From contig NZ_CP102850.1 of the NCBI RefSeq assembly GCF_024734075.1, positions 4,650,001 through 4,714,000 on the forward strand: a DNA stretch of 64,000 bases, in the 5' to 3' direction. The DNA is from Gordonia mangrovi (GTDB taxonomy: Bacteria; Actinomycetota; Actinomycetes; Mycobacteriales; Mycobacteriaceae). The first letter of the stretch is position 1. Each line of letters starts with the position of its first letter. Position numbers and translations under genes: made by a program. The notes below the pieces were generated by a model. It was not told where the DNA came from and did not search any database. It saw nothing but the letters and a program-made list of their open reading frames with translations. This document shows positions 38,345-46,195 of this stretch, in pieces.

Positions 38345-39289
38345 TCACACGACGTGGCCGGCGTCCGGCTTCTGCGTCTCCTGCTCCGCACGCAGTCGGC
38401 TGACGGCATCCGACGACTCGTTCTCGCGGTCGCGGAGGTACTCCCGCAGTGAGTAGCCGAAGGCGGCCACCCACAACACGACGATGGTGACGTAGACGCC
38501 TGTCTGCGCAGCTGCGGGAACGTCGACGAGATCGCTGCGCAGCAAACTGCGCGTGTTGGTCAGCACGATCAGCCCGCCCACCGAGGAGCCGAGCAGGCGC
38601 GGTGGGACATGCCGGACCAGCCAGGCGGCGATCGGCGCGGCGATGATCCCGCCGACCAGGATCGCACCGACCCAGGCGAAGTTGATCCCCTGCGAACCCA
38701 GACTCACCAGGAACCCGAGGCTCGCCGCCACCGCGATGATGAACTCACTGGTATCGATCGAACCGATCACCTTGCGCGGCTCGAGCCGTCCGCTCGCCAG
38801 GATGGCCGGAGTGCCCACCGGGCCCCAACCGCCACCACCGGTGGCATCGACGAAACCGGCGACGAGGCCCAGCGGCGACAGAAAGCGCTTGCGCAGCGGT
38901 TTGCCGAGGTGCTCACGCGGGATGCCCTGGAAGGTGAACCGAGCCAGGATGTACAGACCCAGCAGCAGCAGGATGACGGCCATCAGGGGAGCCGCGGCCT
39001 CGGTGGACAGATTCGACAACACGGTCGCGCCCAGGAACGCGCCGATTGCCCCGGGAAGGGCGATCCGCCGGACCACTTTCCAGTCGACATTGCCGAAGCG
39101 CCAATGCGACACTCCGGACACGAGCGTGGTCCCGATCTCGGCGAGGTGGACGGTGGCCGATGCGGCAGCGGGATTGGCCCCGATCGCCAGCAGCAGCGTG
39201 GTGGTGGTGACGCCGTAGGCCATGCCGAGGCTGCCGTCGACGAGTTGGGCGGACAGACCGACCAGGCCGATCAGAACGATGGTGCGCAT
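38345..39289 (-). CDS. TauE/SafE-family sulfite/anion exporter
   Basis: 314 residues with about eight transmembrane segments. The family features are the repeated half-unit motif (GLSAQLVDGSLGMAYGV and GLVAGFVDATGGGGWGP) and GSIDTSEFIIAVAASLGF. The C-terminus is cytoplasmic and charged. It probably moves sulfite, sulfonate or a related anion. A 26-codon leader peptide and a hairpin lie directly upstream, suggesting cysteine- or sulfur-responsive attenuation. No other sulfur genes adjoin it. Confidence 0.9.
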   Translation of the reverse strand: MRTIVLIGLVGLSAQLVDGSLGMAYGVTTTTLLLAIGANPAAASATVHLAEIGTTLVSGVSHWRFGNVDWKVVRRIALPGAIGAFLGATVLSNLSTEAAAPLMAVILLLLGLYILARFTFQGIPREHLGKPLRKRFLSPLGLVAGFVDATGGGGWGPVGTPAILASGRLEPRKVIGSIDTSEFIIAVAASLGFLVSLGSQGINFAWVGAILVGGIIAAPIAAWLVRHVPPRLLGSSVGGLIVLTNTRSLLRSDLVDVPAAAQTGVYVTIVVLWVAAFGYSLREYLRDRENESSDAVSRLRAEQETQKPDAGHVV

Positions 39290-39352
39290 GCGATGAGAAC
39301 TTTCGGTTCACCGGGGTGACCCGGATGGGCGACTCGGGGAGCGGGACACGCA

Positions 39353-39383
39353 CCAGCCGCCGGGGAACCCCGGCATTCGCTGG
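39353..39383 (-). terminator. candidate attenuator hairpin before the TauE/SafE gene
   Basis: Inner stem GCCGGGG/CCCCGGC (39359-39365 with 39368-39374) extended by CCAGC/GCTGG (39353-39357 with 39379-39383). It is between the leader-peptide stop and the exporter start, the place for an attenuator. No T-tract follows on the minus strand. Confidence 0.45.
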
Positions 39384-39414
39384 CGCGGTCAGAAACGCGC
39401 CGCGGCGATCTCGA

Positions 39415-39495
39415 TCAGACGATCGGGCCGCGGCGCCGCAGACACAGCATCGACGCCACCCGCAGGAGGTCGACAGCACGTCGGGTCACCAGCAT
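39415..39495 (-). CDS. sulfur-gene leader peptide (26 aa)
   Basis: Short ORF beginning MLVTRRAVDLLRVASMLC and ending in an Arg-rich tail. The VTRR-VDLLRV-S-LC pattern is that of actinobacterial 'putative leader peptides' found before sulfur-metabolism genes; in mycobacteria, leaderless cysteine-containing short ORFs have been shown to act as cysteine-responsive attenuators. This one has a single Cys near the end. The start is fixed by TACGAT exactly 7 nt upstream (leaderless). It ends 125 bp before the TauE/SafE start. Confidence 0.78.
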   Translation of the reverse strand: MLVTRRAVDLLRVASMLCLRRRGPIV

Positions 39496-39502
39496 GCGGA
39501 GA

Positions 39503-39508
39503 ATCGTA
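39503..39508 (-). promoter_or_regulatory. -10 element of the leader-peptide/TauE promoter
   Basis: TACGAT on the minus strand with a 7-nt spacer (TCTCCGC) to the ATG at 39495, so transcription should begin on that A. Confidence 0.65.
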
Positions 39509-39607
39509 AGCGCAGCACTGGCGGATCCGTGCATTCGACGCGGTGGGGAGAATCTGATCGCGCACAACCCTTGACAAGGTGATGATCGGGTGGTTAGTGC
39601 ATCGAAC

Positions 39608-40012
39608 ATGTCTGTCGACCCGGAACGTGTGCTGCTCCATCTGTGTGCCCGTGCCGAATGGGAGCGGTCGCGTCGGTCCGGATCTCATGAACCGCCGTCG
39701 CTCGCCGAGGTCGGTTTCATCCATCTGTCGGCGCCGGAGCAGGTCCACCTACCGGCCAACCGGCTGTTCGGTGGTCGCGACGACCTGGTGCTGCTCGTGA
39801 TCGACCCGGAGCGGGTGTCGGCGCGGGTCGTCTGGGAGCCGGGGGTGCCGTCCGATCCGGACGGCATGCTCTTTCCTCATCTCTACGGCGCCCTGCCGCG
39901 TGATGCGGTCGTCGATGTTCGGCCGTACACGCCGAACGCGGACGGTGTGTTCACACCGCCCGCGTTCGTGACAGGGTTCTCAGACCGGTCGAGGCCGGAT
40001 CAGTCCAGGTAG
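39608..40012 (+). CDS. DUF952 domain-containing protein
   Basis: 134 residues. The family core is VLLHLCARAEWERSRR, GFIHLSAPEQVHLPANRLF, LLVIDPERV, VVWEPG and FPHLYGALPRDAVVDV, consistent with DUF952, an enzyme-like fold related to ADP-ribosyl/glutathione-type proteins but of unknown activity. ATG 39608 is chosen: TTGACA (39571-39576), 17 bp, TTAGTG (39594-39599) would start transcription close to it. The 3' end overlaps the end of sigA by 13 bp. Confidence 0.84.
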   Translation: MSVDPERVLLHLCARAEWERSRRSGSHEPPSLAEVGFIHLSAPEQVHLPANRLFGGRDDLVLLVIDPERVSARVVWEPGVPSDPDGMLFPHLYGALPRDAVVDVRPYTPNADGVFTPPAFVTGFSDRSRPDQSR

Positions 40013-41436
40013 TCGCGCAGGACCTGCGACCGCGACGGATGCCGCAGCTTCGACATCGTCTTCGACTCGATCTGGCGGATACGCTCGCGGGTCACGCCGT
40101 AGACCTGACCGATCTCGTCGAGGGTCCGGGGCTGACCGTCGGTCAGCCCGAAGCGCAGACGGACGACACCGGCCTCACGCTCGGACAACGTCTCCAGAAC
40201 CGACTGCAACTGGTCTTGCAGCAGGGTGAAGCTGACCGCATCGACGGCGACCACGGCTTCGGAGTCCTCGATGAAGTCTCCGAGCTGGCTGTCGCCCTCG
40301 TCGCCGATGGTCTGGTCCAGTGAGATCGGTTCACGCGCGTACTGCTGGATCTCCAGCACCTTCTCCGGCGTGATGTCCATCTCCTTGGCGAGTTCCTCCG
40401 GGGTCGGCTCGCGGCCGAGGTCCTGGAGCAGTTCGCGCTGGATGCGTCCGAGCTTGTTGATGACCTCCACCATGTGCACCGGGATGCGAATGGTGCGGGC
40501 CTGATCGGCCATCGCGCGGGTGATCGCCTGACGGATCCACCACGTCGCGTACGTGGAGAACTTGTAACCCTTGGTGTAGTCGAACTTCTCCACTGCACGG
40601 ATCAGACCGAGGTTGCCCTCCTGGATCAGATCCAGGAACGCCATGCCGCGTCCGGTGTAGCGCTTGGCGAGCGACACCACGAGCCGCAGGTTCGCCTCGA
40701 GCAGGTGATTCTTCGCGCGATTGCCGTCGCGCGAGATCCAGTTCAGGTCGCGCTTGGAGGCGGTGCTGAGCTTCTCGCCGGAGTCGACGATCCGGCGCAG
40801 CCGCTCGGTCGCGAACAGGCCGGCCTCGATGCGTTTGGCCAGCTCGACCTCTTCCTCCGCGTTGAGCAGCGCGACTTTGCCGATCTGCTTGAGGTAAGCG
40901 CGGACAGAGTCGGCCGACGCGGTGAGCTCGGCATCCTTACGTGCCTGGCGCAGAGCCTCGGATTCCTCTTCATCCCAGACGAAATCGCCGGAGGTCTTCT
41001 CCTTGGTGTCGGCCTTGGCCGTGTCACCGGCGGGCTTCACCACCACCGCCGGGGTGGTGGCGGCGTCGGCCGTGTCGTCTTCGTCGTCGTCGGAGGCGTC
41101 CTCGTCGGAGGCGTCGTCATCCGAGGCCTCTTCCTCGTCGACCTCGATGTCGTCGTCGATCTCGACGTCGTCGGCGAGTTCGGTGTCCGGACCCTCGATG
41201 TCATCGATGGAGCCGCTCTCGTCGGGATCCTCCGTCGATTCGACGTCGTCGCCGTCGGCAGGCTTGGTCGCCTTCTTCGGGGCGCGTTTGCCGGTGGCCT
41301 TCTTGGCCGCCTTTTTCGCTGGTGCCTTGCGGGCGGTGGCCTTCTTGGCGGTCCGTTTGGCCGGCGCAGGCTCCGTGGCGGTAGTCGCGTCTGTCGATTC
41401 GTCGACGTCGGCCTGTCGGGTCTTGGTGGCTGCCAC
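40000..41436 (-). CDS. sigA: primary sigma factor SigA
   Basis: 478 residues. The N-terminus is Lys/Ala-rich and histone-like (APAKKAAKKATGKRAPKKAT), followed by a very acidic stretch of about 60 residues (DDDASDEDASDDDEDD). Region 1.2 begins SVRAYLKQIGKVALLNAEE; region 2 has ANLRLVVSLAKRYTGRGMAF and KGYKFSTYATWWIRQA; region 4.2 ends TLDEIGQVYGVTRERIRQIE. This is the housekeeping factor of the organism. GTG 41436 (VAATKTRQ) is the family start; the longer ORF to 41559 runs past the predicted promoter. Confidence 0.97.
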   Translation of the reverse strand: MAATKTRQADVDESTDATTATEPAPAKRTAKKATARKAPAKKAAKKATGKRAPKKATKPADGDDVESTEDPDESGSIDDIEGPDTELADDVEIDDDIEVDEEEASDDDASDEDASDDDEDDTADAATTPAVVVKPAGDTAKADTKEKTSGDFVWDEEESEALRQARKDAELTASADSVRAYLKQIGKVALLNAEEEVELAKRIEAGLFATERLRRIVDSGEKLSTASKRDLNWISRDGNRAKNHLLEANLRLVVSLAKRYTGRGMAFLDLIQEGNLGLIRAVEKFDYTKGYKFSTYATWWIRQAITRAMADQARTIRIPVHMVEVINKLGRIQRELLQDLGREPTPEELAKEMDITPEKVLEIQQYAREPISLDQTIGDEGDSQLGDFIEDSEAVVAVDAVSFTLLQDQLQSVLETLSEREAGVVRLRFGLTDGQPRTLDEIGQVYGVTRERIRQIESKTMSKLRHPSRSQVLRDYLD

Positions 41437-41536
41437 GTACAACCTTTCGGAACTGACTCGTGAATCCACCGACGGCGGCGCACGCCGACGCGGATCAGGG
41501 GCTTGATTTCTCGGTGCGCGATGACCGGTGTGGACC

Positions 41537-41542
41537 ATTGTA
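41537..41542 (-). promoter_or_regulatory. -10 element upstream of sigA
   Basis: TACAAT on the minus strand, close to consensus, about 100 bp before the sigA GTG. No convincing -35 at 17 bp; TTGCCA lies 21 bp upstream. Confidence 0.5.
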
Positions 41543-41618
41543 ACGACATCGCCTCGCACGATGTGGCAAAGGCCTGGTCAGGCCATGTCGTGATACACCA
41601 CGATCAGCGCGGGAGTTG

Positions 41619-42410
41619 TCACGCCCGTAGTCCGGTGGACACTGCCATCGCCGCGCCGACGATACCCGCAGTGTTCTTCAGCGTCGCGGGAACGACGGGT
41701 GTCGAGTTGGTGAGGTACGGCAGCCACTTGTCGCTCTTGCGGCTGATACCCCCGCCGACCACGAAGACCTTGGGCCAGAACAGGACTTCGTAGGCCTCGA
41801 GCACCCGCGACAGTTTCTCGGCCCATTTCTCATACGGCCAGCCCTTGTCCTCTTTCACCTTGGAGGACGCCCGGTGTTCGGCTTCTTTGCCGTCGACGAT
41901 CATGTGCCCGAGTTCGGTGTTGGGCACCAGTGTGCCGTCGATGAGGATGGCCGATCCGATACCGGTCCCGAGGGTCAGCAACACCACGACGCCGTCGACG
42001 TCGGCGGCCGCACCGTAGCGGTCCTCGGCCATGCCGGCGGCGTCGGCGTCGTTGAGCACCGACACCGGCCGGCCTCCCAGATGCGAGCTGAACAGTTCAT
42101 AGACATCGGTACCGATCCAGTCCTTGTCGATGTTGGCCGCCGTGCGCATGACGCCGTCGGTGACGACGCCGGGCAGGGTGATGCCGACGGGGCCCGTCCA
42201 GTCGAAATGATCGACGACCTCGGCCACCCCACCTGCGACGGCTTCGGGGGTCGACGGCTGCGGCGTGAGCACTTTGAAGCGCTCGCCGACCAGCTCACCG
42301 GTGTCGAGATCGACGATGCCCCCCTTGATGCCGGACCCGCCGACGTCGACGCCGAATCCGAGGTTGGTCGGGGTGGCTGTTTCGGTGCTCGCTGCCTCGG
42401 CATCGCTCAT
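41619..42410 (-). CDS. ppgK: polyphosphate glucokinase
   Basis: 263-residue ROK-family kinase that phosphorylates glucose with polyphosphate (or ATP). Phosphate-binding GFGVDVGGSGIKGGIVD near residue 17, catalytic VLNDADAAGMAED, LTLGTGIGSAIL, and the ELGHMIVDGKEAEHRAS segment typical of PpgK in place of the zinc cysteines of other ROK proteins. ATG 42410 has GAGAGGA upstream. It lies head-to-tail upstream of sigA and 200 bp from divergent suhB, the mycobacterial arrangement. Confidence 0.95.
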   Translation of the reverse strand: MSDAEAASTETATPTNLGFGVDVGGSGIKGGIVDLDTGELVGERFKVLTPQPSTPEAVAGGVAEVVDHFDWTGPVGITLPGVVTDGVMRTAANIDKDWIGTDVYELFSSHLGGRPVSVLNDADAAGMAEDRYGAAADVDGVVVLLTLGTGIGSAILIDGTLVPNTELGHMIVDGKEAEHRASSKVKEDKGWPYEKWAEKLSRVLEAYEVLFWPKVFVVGGGISRKSDKWLPYLTNSTPVVPATLKNTAGIVGAAMAVSTGLRA

Positions 42411-42610
42411 GTCCGGGTCCTCTCTGGTCGAACCCCTGGGTTCGACGAGCTCGGGGAGATGGTGTGCGAACAAGGCTATCCAGCCTCGGCGCGCATCGCT
42501 GTGGTCGACACCAACTCGTCATCGTCGCCGGTCCCGCAGTTCACCGCCGTGCCCGACGCAGCACTCATCCCGGCGCAACGCCGACGACGCCGGTGTGCTG
42601 ACATGGTGCT

Positions 42611-43504
42611 GTGACCGATGATCCCGGCTTCGACGAACTCGAACGTGTCGCAATCGATGTGGCACAGTGTGCCGCCGCCCACGTCCGGGCCCGGCGACCC
42701 GAGTTGTTCGGTGCGCGGCCGGGTCACGATCCGGGAGCGGTCGACGCCGGACCCGCCACGTCCGCACCGTCGGCGGTGAGTACGAAATCGACACCCACGG
42801 ATCCGGTCACCCTCGCAGACACCGAGACCGAGCAGCTGATCCGAGCCGAACTCCGTGCCCGGCGACCCGACGACGAGGTGCTGGGGGAGGAGGCCGGCGG
42901 TTCGGTGGTGGTGCCGTCCGGGGTGCGCTGGGTGGTCGACCCGATCGACGGCACCGTCAACTTCATGTACGGCATCCCGGCGTACGCCGTGTCGGTCGCC
43001 GCCCAGGTCGACGGCCGCTCGGTTGCCGGCGCGGTGGTCGACGTGGCGCGTGGGATCACCTACTCCGCAGCCCTCGGCGGGGGCGCGCACCTCGATGCCG
43101 GCGCCGGCCGGATCGCGCTGGCCTGTAACCCGATCGACAGCGTGGAACTCGCCCTGGTGGCGACCGGCTTCTCCTACGACGCGCGTCGCCGGGCAGAGCA
43201 AGGGGCCATCGTGGCCGCGTTGCTGCCGCGCGTGCGCGATCTGCGACGGGTGGGGGCGGCCGCTCTCGATCTGTGCATGGTCGCCAGCGGTGCGGTCGAC
43301 GCCCACTTCGAACACGGCCTGAGCCCGTGGGACTGGGCGGCGGGCGGTCTGATCGCCGCCGAGGCGGGCGCTGTGGTCCACACCCCGCCGCCGGATTCGA
43401 GGTCCTCGGACGGGCACGTCACCCTGGCGTGCGCACCCGGCATCGCCGACGGATTCGTCGAGTTGCTCGACGATCTCGGGGCACGCCGGATGATCCCTGG
43501 CTGA
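42611..43504 (+). CDS. suhB: inositol-1-monophosphatase family protein SuhB
   Basis: 297 residues. Metal-binding motifs: LGEEAGG (Glu), DPIDGTVNF (motif A, two Asp) and SPWDWAAGGLIAAEAG (motif B). Mg-dependent and Li-sensitive family; in Mycobacteriales it supplies inositol for phosphatidylinositol mannosides and mycothiol. About 45 residues of Ala/Pro/Ser-rich sequence are inserted near residues 30-65 relative to compact family members. GTG 42611 lacks an obvious Shine-Dalgarno. Confidence 0.94.
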   Translation: MTDDPGFDELERVAIDVAQCAAAHVRARRPELFGARPGHDPGAVDAGPATSAPSAVSTKSTPTDPVTLADTETEQLIRAELRARRPDDEVLGEEAGGSVVVPSGVRWVVDPIDGTVNFMYGIPAYAVSVAAQVDGRSVAGAVVDVARGITYSAALGGGAHLDAGAGRIALACNPIDSVELALVATGFSYDARRRAEQGAIVAALLPRVRDLRRVGAAALDLCMVASGAVDAHFEHGLSPWDWAAGGLIAAEAGAVVHTPPPDSRSSDGHVTLACAPGIADGFVELLDDLGARRMIPG

Positions 43505-43523
43505 CGGTGCTCGCGGACGCCGG

Positions 43524-43562
43524 CTGAGCCGTCGGCCGGATGGCCGAGCGGGGGTGGCTCAG
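43524..43562. terminator. nested hairpin terminator between suhB and cei
   Basis: Outer stem CTGAGCC/GGCTCAG encloses a TCGGCC-GGAT-GGCCGA tetraloop hairpin (43532-43547). It lies between convergent stops and overlaps the cei stop codon. Confidence 0.65.
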
Positions 43563-44260
43563 CAGGACTGAGAATGCACCGCCTGCACGAGGCTGGGGTC
43601 GGCACCGGTCTGTGGGTTGTTGGGATCGGCCGAGCGCAGGGCCTCCAGCGCCGCCTGGGCGTCCTGGGACTGCTCGCGGGCCTCGTAGTACTCACCGAGG
43701 GCGACGTCGACGGAGTTGTCCGTGCGGCCGTCGACGACGAGCTGGGCGCAGGGCAGTGCCAACCACACCGCAGCCGCACTGGCCTCTCCGGTCGGCCCGA
43801 AGCGGATCTGGGCGTAGCAGGCCAGGTCACGGTTGGGGTACACGGTGTCGTCCGCGTACGGCGTGTCGGCGACCGGGATGAACCCTTGCGCGGTCAGGTC
43901 GTCGGATACCGACCGAGCGGCGCCGCGCTGTGACGATGCGTTCAGGACCCGCACCTGGAAGGTGGACAGAGCGGCCGGCGCGACGTCGAGCATCTCGTCC
44001 CGGTCGGCGGCGGCGAGTTCGGGCGGCTCGGGTGCCGGTGTCGCCGGGGCCGGAGCCGATGGATCGGCTGATGCGGGTGTCGGCTGATTGCAGGCGACGG
44101 GAATCGGGGTCGGCCCGGACTCGCTGAGCGCGACCGCCCAGGTGGCCATCGCGGCCGCCAGCAGCACCACAGCGGCGATGATCGCCGGGCGCGCCCGGCG
44201 TCGCCGGAACGGACGACCATTGACGTCGACCGATGTGCCCCCGGTAATCTGCGCCACCAC
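43559..44260 (-). CDS. cei: envelope integrity protein Cei (LytR C-terminal domain)
   Basis: 233 residues. A short Arg-rich cytoplasmic start and one transmembrane helix (about 20-42, IIAAVVLLAAAMATWAVAL), a Pro/Ala-rich linker, then a LytR_C domain (FQVRVLNASSQRGAARSVSDDLTAQGF) and a C-terminal cysteine-containing part (CYAQIRFG, LALPCAQLV). Homologue of M. tuberculosis Rv2700, required for cell-envelope integrity. Tandem GTGs at 44260 and 44257; AAGGAG lies about 10 nt upstream of the first. The ORF extension to 44542 is unsupported. Confidence 0.9.
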   Translation of the reverse strand: MVAQITGGTSVDVNGRPFRRRRARPAIIAAVVLLAAAMATWAVALSESGPTPIPVACNQPTPASADPSAPAPATPAPEPPELAAADRDEMLDVAPAALSTFQVRVLNASSQRGAARSVSDDLTAQGFIPVADTPYADDTVYPNRDLACYAQIRFGPTGEASAAAVWLALPCAQLVVDGRTDNSVDVALGEYYEAREQSQDAQAALEALRSADPNNPQTGADPSLVQAVHSQSC

Positions 44261-44297
44261 CGCGAATCGGCTCCTTCTCACCTCGACCTGCGGCACC

Positions 44298-44303
44298 ACT
44301 CTA
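44298..44303 (-). promoter_or_regulatory. -10 element for cei
   Basis: TAGAGT on the minus strand; predicts a start near 44291 and a 31-nt leader containing AAGGAG. Confidence 0.45.
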
Positions 44304-44419
44304 AAGGGTGCGCCCCGCCAGGCTCGGTACGGACGGGCCCGTGGGTCGGCCGTGTCGCGGTGCCGGCTGGGTAATATCGGCCGGCGACCCGCCCGGGAAT
44401 GATCGGGGCGGCCCAACCG

Positions 44420-44448
44420 TTGACCCAGCGGCACGGGTGCACTAGGCT
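44420..44448 (+). promoter_or_regulatory. sigma-A type promoter upstream of the DUF4193 gene
   Basis: TTGACC (44420-44425), 17-bp spacer, TAGGCT (44443-44448). Initiation near 44455 would give a leader of about 215 nt, unusually long in a window where most leaders are absent or short. Confidence 0.6.
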
Positions 44449-44493
44449 TCGGGCGCCCGCCCTCCGAAGCAGACGGAAGGCATGTACATCGGA

Positions 44494-44509
44494 TGTGACG
44501 AAAATCACG
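44494..44509. promoter_or_regulatory. CRP/GlxR-type binding site
   Basis: TGTGA-CGAAAA-TCACG matches TGTGA-N6-TCACA at 9 of 10 positions. Its centre (44501.5) is 41.5 bp upstream of a start expected at 44543 from the TAACGA hexamer, the class II activator position. Confidence 0.72.
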
Positions 44510-44529
44510 CCGATCTGCAGGGTCCTGGG

Positions 44530-44535
44530 TAACGA
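44530..44535 (+). promoter_or_regulatory. second possible -10 for the DUF4193 gene
   Basis: TAACGA without a good -35, as expected for a CRP-dependent promoter; initiation near 44543 would leave a 127-nt leader. Confidence 0.45.
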
Positions 44536-44669
44536 ATTGCACCGGTCATGACGTTGAAGTGACGCCCGACGGCAAGACAATCCCGGCGGGTCCGCGCACC
44601 TACGTTTGTCCGGCCACAAGCCGGGGCAACCGAGAGCGCTCGCACACTCTCACATAGGTAAGGCACACA

Positions 44670-44969
44670 ATGGCTACAGATTATGACGCGCCACGTCGCA
44701 CAGACACCGAGGATCTGAACGAGGACTCGCTCGAGGAGCTGAAGGCCCGGCGCAGCGAGGCGCAGTCGTCTGCCGTCGACGTCGACGAGGGCGACACCGC
44801 GGAATCCTTCGAGCTCCCCGGGGCCGACCTCTCGGGTGAAGAGCTGTCGGTTCGGGTGATACCCAAGCAGGCTGATGAATTCACCTGCACCAGCTGCTTT
44901 CTCGTCTACCACCGCAGTCGGCTGGCACGCGAGAACGGCAATTCGCGGATCTGCGTGGACTGCGCCTGA
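44670..44969 (+). CDS. DUF4193 small zinc-ribbon-like protein (Rv2699c-like)
   Basis: 99 residues. The opening ATDYDAPRRTDTEDLNEDSL, then ELPGADLSGEELSVRVIPKQ, FTCTSCFLVYHRSRL and a final CVDCA. Four cysteines in two CxxC pairs make a zinc ribbon. The protein is very strongly conserved in Mycobacteriales and, from memory, essential in M. tuberculosis; its function is unknown. The promoter region is unusually elaborate, with a CRP-like site and a long leader. A strong hairpin follows the stop. Confidence 0.9.
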   Translation: MATDYDAPRRTDTEDLNEDSLEELKARRSEAQSSAVDVDEGDTAESFELPGADLSGEELSVRVIPKQADEFTCTSCFLVYHRSRLARENGNSRICVDCA

Positions 44970-44977
44970 CACGGTGC

Positions 44978-45008
44978 GGGGCGGGTCGACCGACGTCGAG
45001 CCCGCCCC
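44978..45008. terminator. strong bidirectional terminator
   Basis: GGGGCGGG-TCGA pairs with TCGA-(G)-CCCGCCCC: a 12-bp stem with one bulged G and a 6-nt loop, followed by TT. Shared by the convergent DUF4193 and DUF3093 genes. Confidence 0.8.
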
Positions 45009-45027
45009 TTCGTACCTCCCGATCGGA

Positions 45028-45612
45028 TCAGTCGGCGATACCGGCCTCGGCAGCCGCATCCGGGAGGTCGAGTGCCGCGAGCAGCGCGGCCGGGCGGCGA
45101 GTGGACACGAGCCAGTACGGGGTGGGGTCGTCCGGGTCGTCGAGGACCAGCAACACCATCGTCTTCACCCAGGCCCGGTGCATGAGGAACGCAGCCGGAT
45201 CCAGCTGCCGACCCAGTGCCGCACTCTTGGCGGTGGCCGGCACGGTGGCCCCGCGTGCGATCACCGCGCGTGGCAGGCGTGCCCGGCCCGCCTGCAGCTC
45301 ACGGTCGGCGGTGACCCGGATCGAGACGCGCCCCATCGACCAGAGGACTGCCGCACACAACACGGCCACCACGACGTAACCGACGATGCTCCATGCGGAT
45401 CGGTGCGCGGAGAGCTGGATCTCGTAGCCGACGACACCGGTCACGACTGCGGCAGCCAACCACCACCACCACGGGACGGTCAAGCGTTCGGAGAACCGAT
45501 CCGGCGTCGAGTTCCGTTCTGTCGCCGGGTGCTTTGCGTCACCCGTCGACCCGCCTGCGCCGTCGCCGGAGGGGCGACCGGCCGGATTCTCAGGTGATTC
45601 AGGGGGAGTCAC
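45028..45612 (-). CDS. DUF3093 membrane protein (Rv2698-like)
   Basis: 194 residues. A Pro/Gly/Asp-rich start of about 45 residues, then RLTVPWWWWLAAAVVTGVVG and YEIQL, two transmembrane helices in total, and a soluble domain (RELQAGRARLPRAVIARGAT, YWLVSTRRPAALLAAL). Typical DUF3093 of unknown role; PH-like fold possible. The GTG at 45612 lies 6 nt after a TACGCT -10 (leaderless) and 22 bp from the divergent dut start. Confidence 0.85.
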   Translation of the reverse strand: MTPPESPENPAGRPSGDGAGGSTGDAKHPATERNSTPDRFSERLTVPWWWWLAAAVVTGVVGYEIQLSAHRSAWSIVGYVVVAVLCAAVLWSMGRVSIRVTADRELQAGRARLPRAVIARGATVPATAKSAALGRQLDPAAFLMHRAWVKTMVLLVLDDPDDPTPYWLVSTRRPAALLAALDLPDAAAEAGIAD

Positions 45613-45618
45613 GCGACC

Positions 45619-45624
45619 AGCGTA
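45619..45624 (-). promoter_or_regulatory. -10 element for the DUF3093 gene (bidirectional unit)
   Basis: TACGCT on the minus strand with a 6-nt spacer to GTG 45612. It shares 2 bp with the dut -10 on the opposite strand. Confidence 0.55.
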
Positions 45625-45628
45625 GTCT
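45623..45628 (+). promoter_or_regulatory. -10 element for dut (bidirectional unit)
   Basis: TAGTCT with a 6-nt spacer to GTG 45635. It overlaps the opposite-strand -10, so both divergent genes are served by one 22-bp region. Confidence 0.6.
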
Positions 45629-45634
45629 GCCCTC

Positions 45635-46189
45635 GTGGCGCAGAATTCTCCCACCGTGACAAACGACCGGGGCGACGCGAGCGAGCCGATCGCGGTCCGC
45701 CGACTCGACCCCGGCATCCCACTACCCACGCGCGCACATCCCGGTGACGCGGGGGTCGACCTCTGCTCGACGACCGATCTGGAACTGCCGCCCGGGCGGC
45801 GGCAGCTGGTGGGCACGGGGATCGCCGTGGCTCTGCCGATCGGCACCGTCGGACTCGTCCACCCCCGGTCGGGGCTCGCGGCGCGCGCCGGCCTGTCCAT
45901 CGTGAACAGCCCCGGCACCATCGACGCGGGCTACCGCGGCGAGATCAAGGTGTGCCTGATCAACCTGGACCCCGACGAGCCGATCACCATCGCACGAGGC
46001 GACCGGATCGCGCAGTTGCTCGTTCAGCGCGTCGAGTTGCCGGACTTCGTCGAGGTCGCCGAGCTCGACGAGACCAGCCGTGGGGCCGGTGGATACGGCT
46101 CCAGCGGTGGACACGCGATCTTGGCCGCGGCCGCGCCCGACGTCGACGGCGGCCCCGACCATCCCACGACACGTCAGACCGAGGAGTAG
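45635..46189 (+). CDS. dut: dUTP diphosphatase
   Basis: 184 residues; hydrolyses dUTP to dUMP, protecting DNA from uracil and feeding thymidylate synthesis. All five trimeric dUTPase motifs are present: DAGVDL, HPRSGLAARAG, GTIDAGYRGEI, RGDRIAQLLVQ and RGAGGYGSSG. The N-terminal 20 and C-terminal 25 residues are extra and disordered compared with the ~154-residue mycobacterial enzyme. The DUF3710 gene follows 6 bp downstream, so a two-gene operon is likely. Confidence 0.97.
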   Translation: MAQNSPTVTNDRGDASEPIAVRRLDPGIPLPTRAHPGDAGVDLCSTTDLELPPGRRQLVGTGIAVALPIGTVGLVHPRSGLAARAGLSIVNSPGTIDAGYRGEIKVCLINLDPDEPITIARGDRIAQLLVQRVELPDFVEVAELDETSRGAGGYGSSGGHAILAAAAPDVDGGPDHPTTRQTEE

Positions 46190-46195
46190 ACGACC

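Larger units (their letters stand above)
44261..44669. other. 409-bp regulatory intergenic region between cei and the DUF4193 gene
   Basis: Longest gene-free stretch in the window. It holds a divergent cei promoter, a sigma-A-type promoter for DUF4193, a CRP-like palindrome and a second possible -10. No supported ORF or structured RNA family is recognised in the last 130 bp. Confidence 0.6.

Noticed and set aside
44654..44672. ATAGGTAAGGC, resembling half of an IdeR iron box
   Set aside because: Only the left half matches TWAGGTWAGSC; the right half is poor, so IdeR control is not supported.
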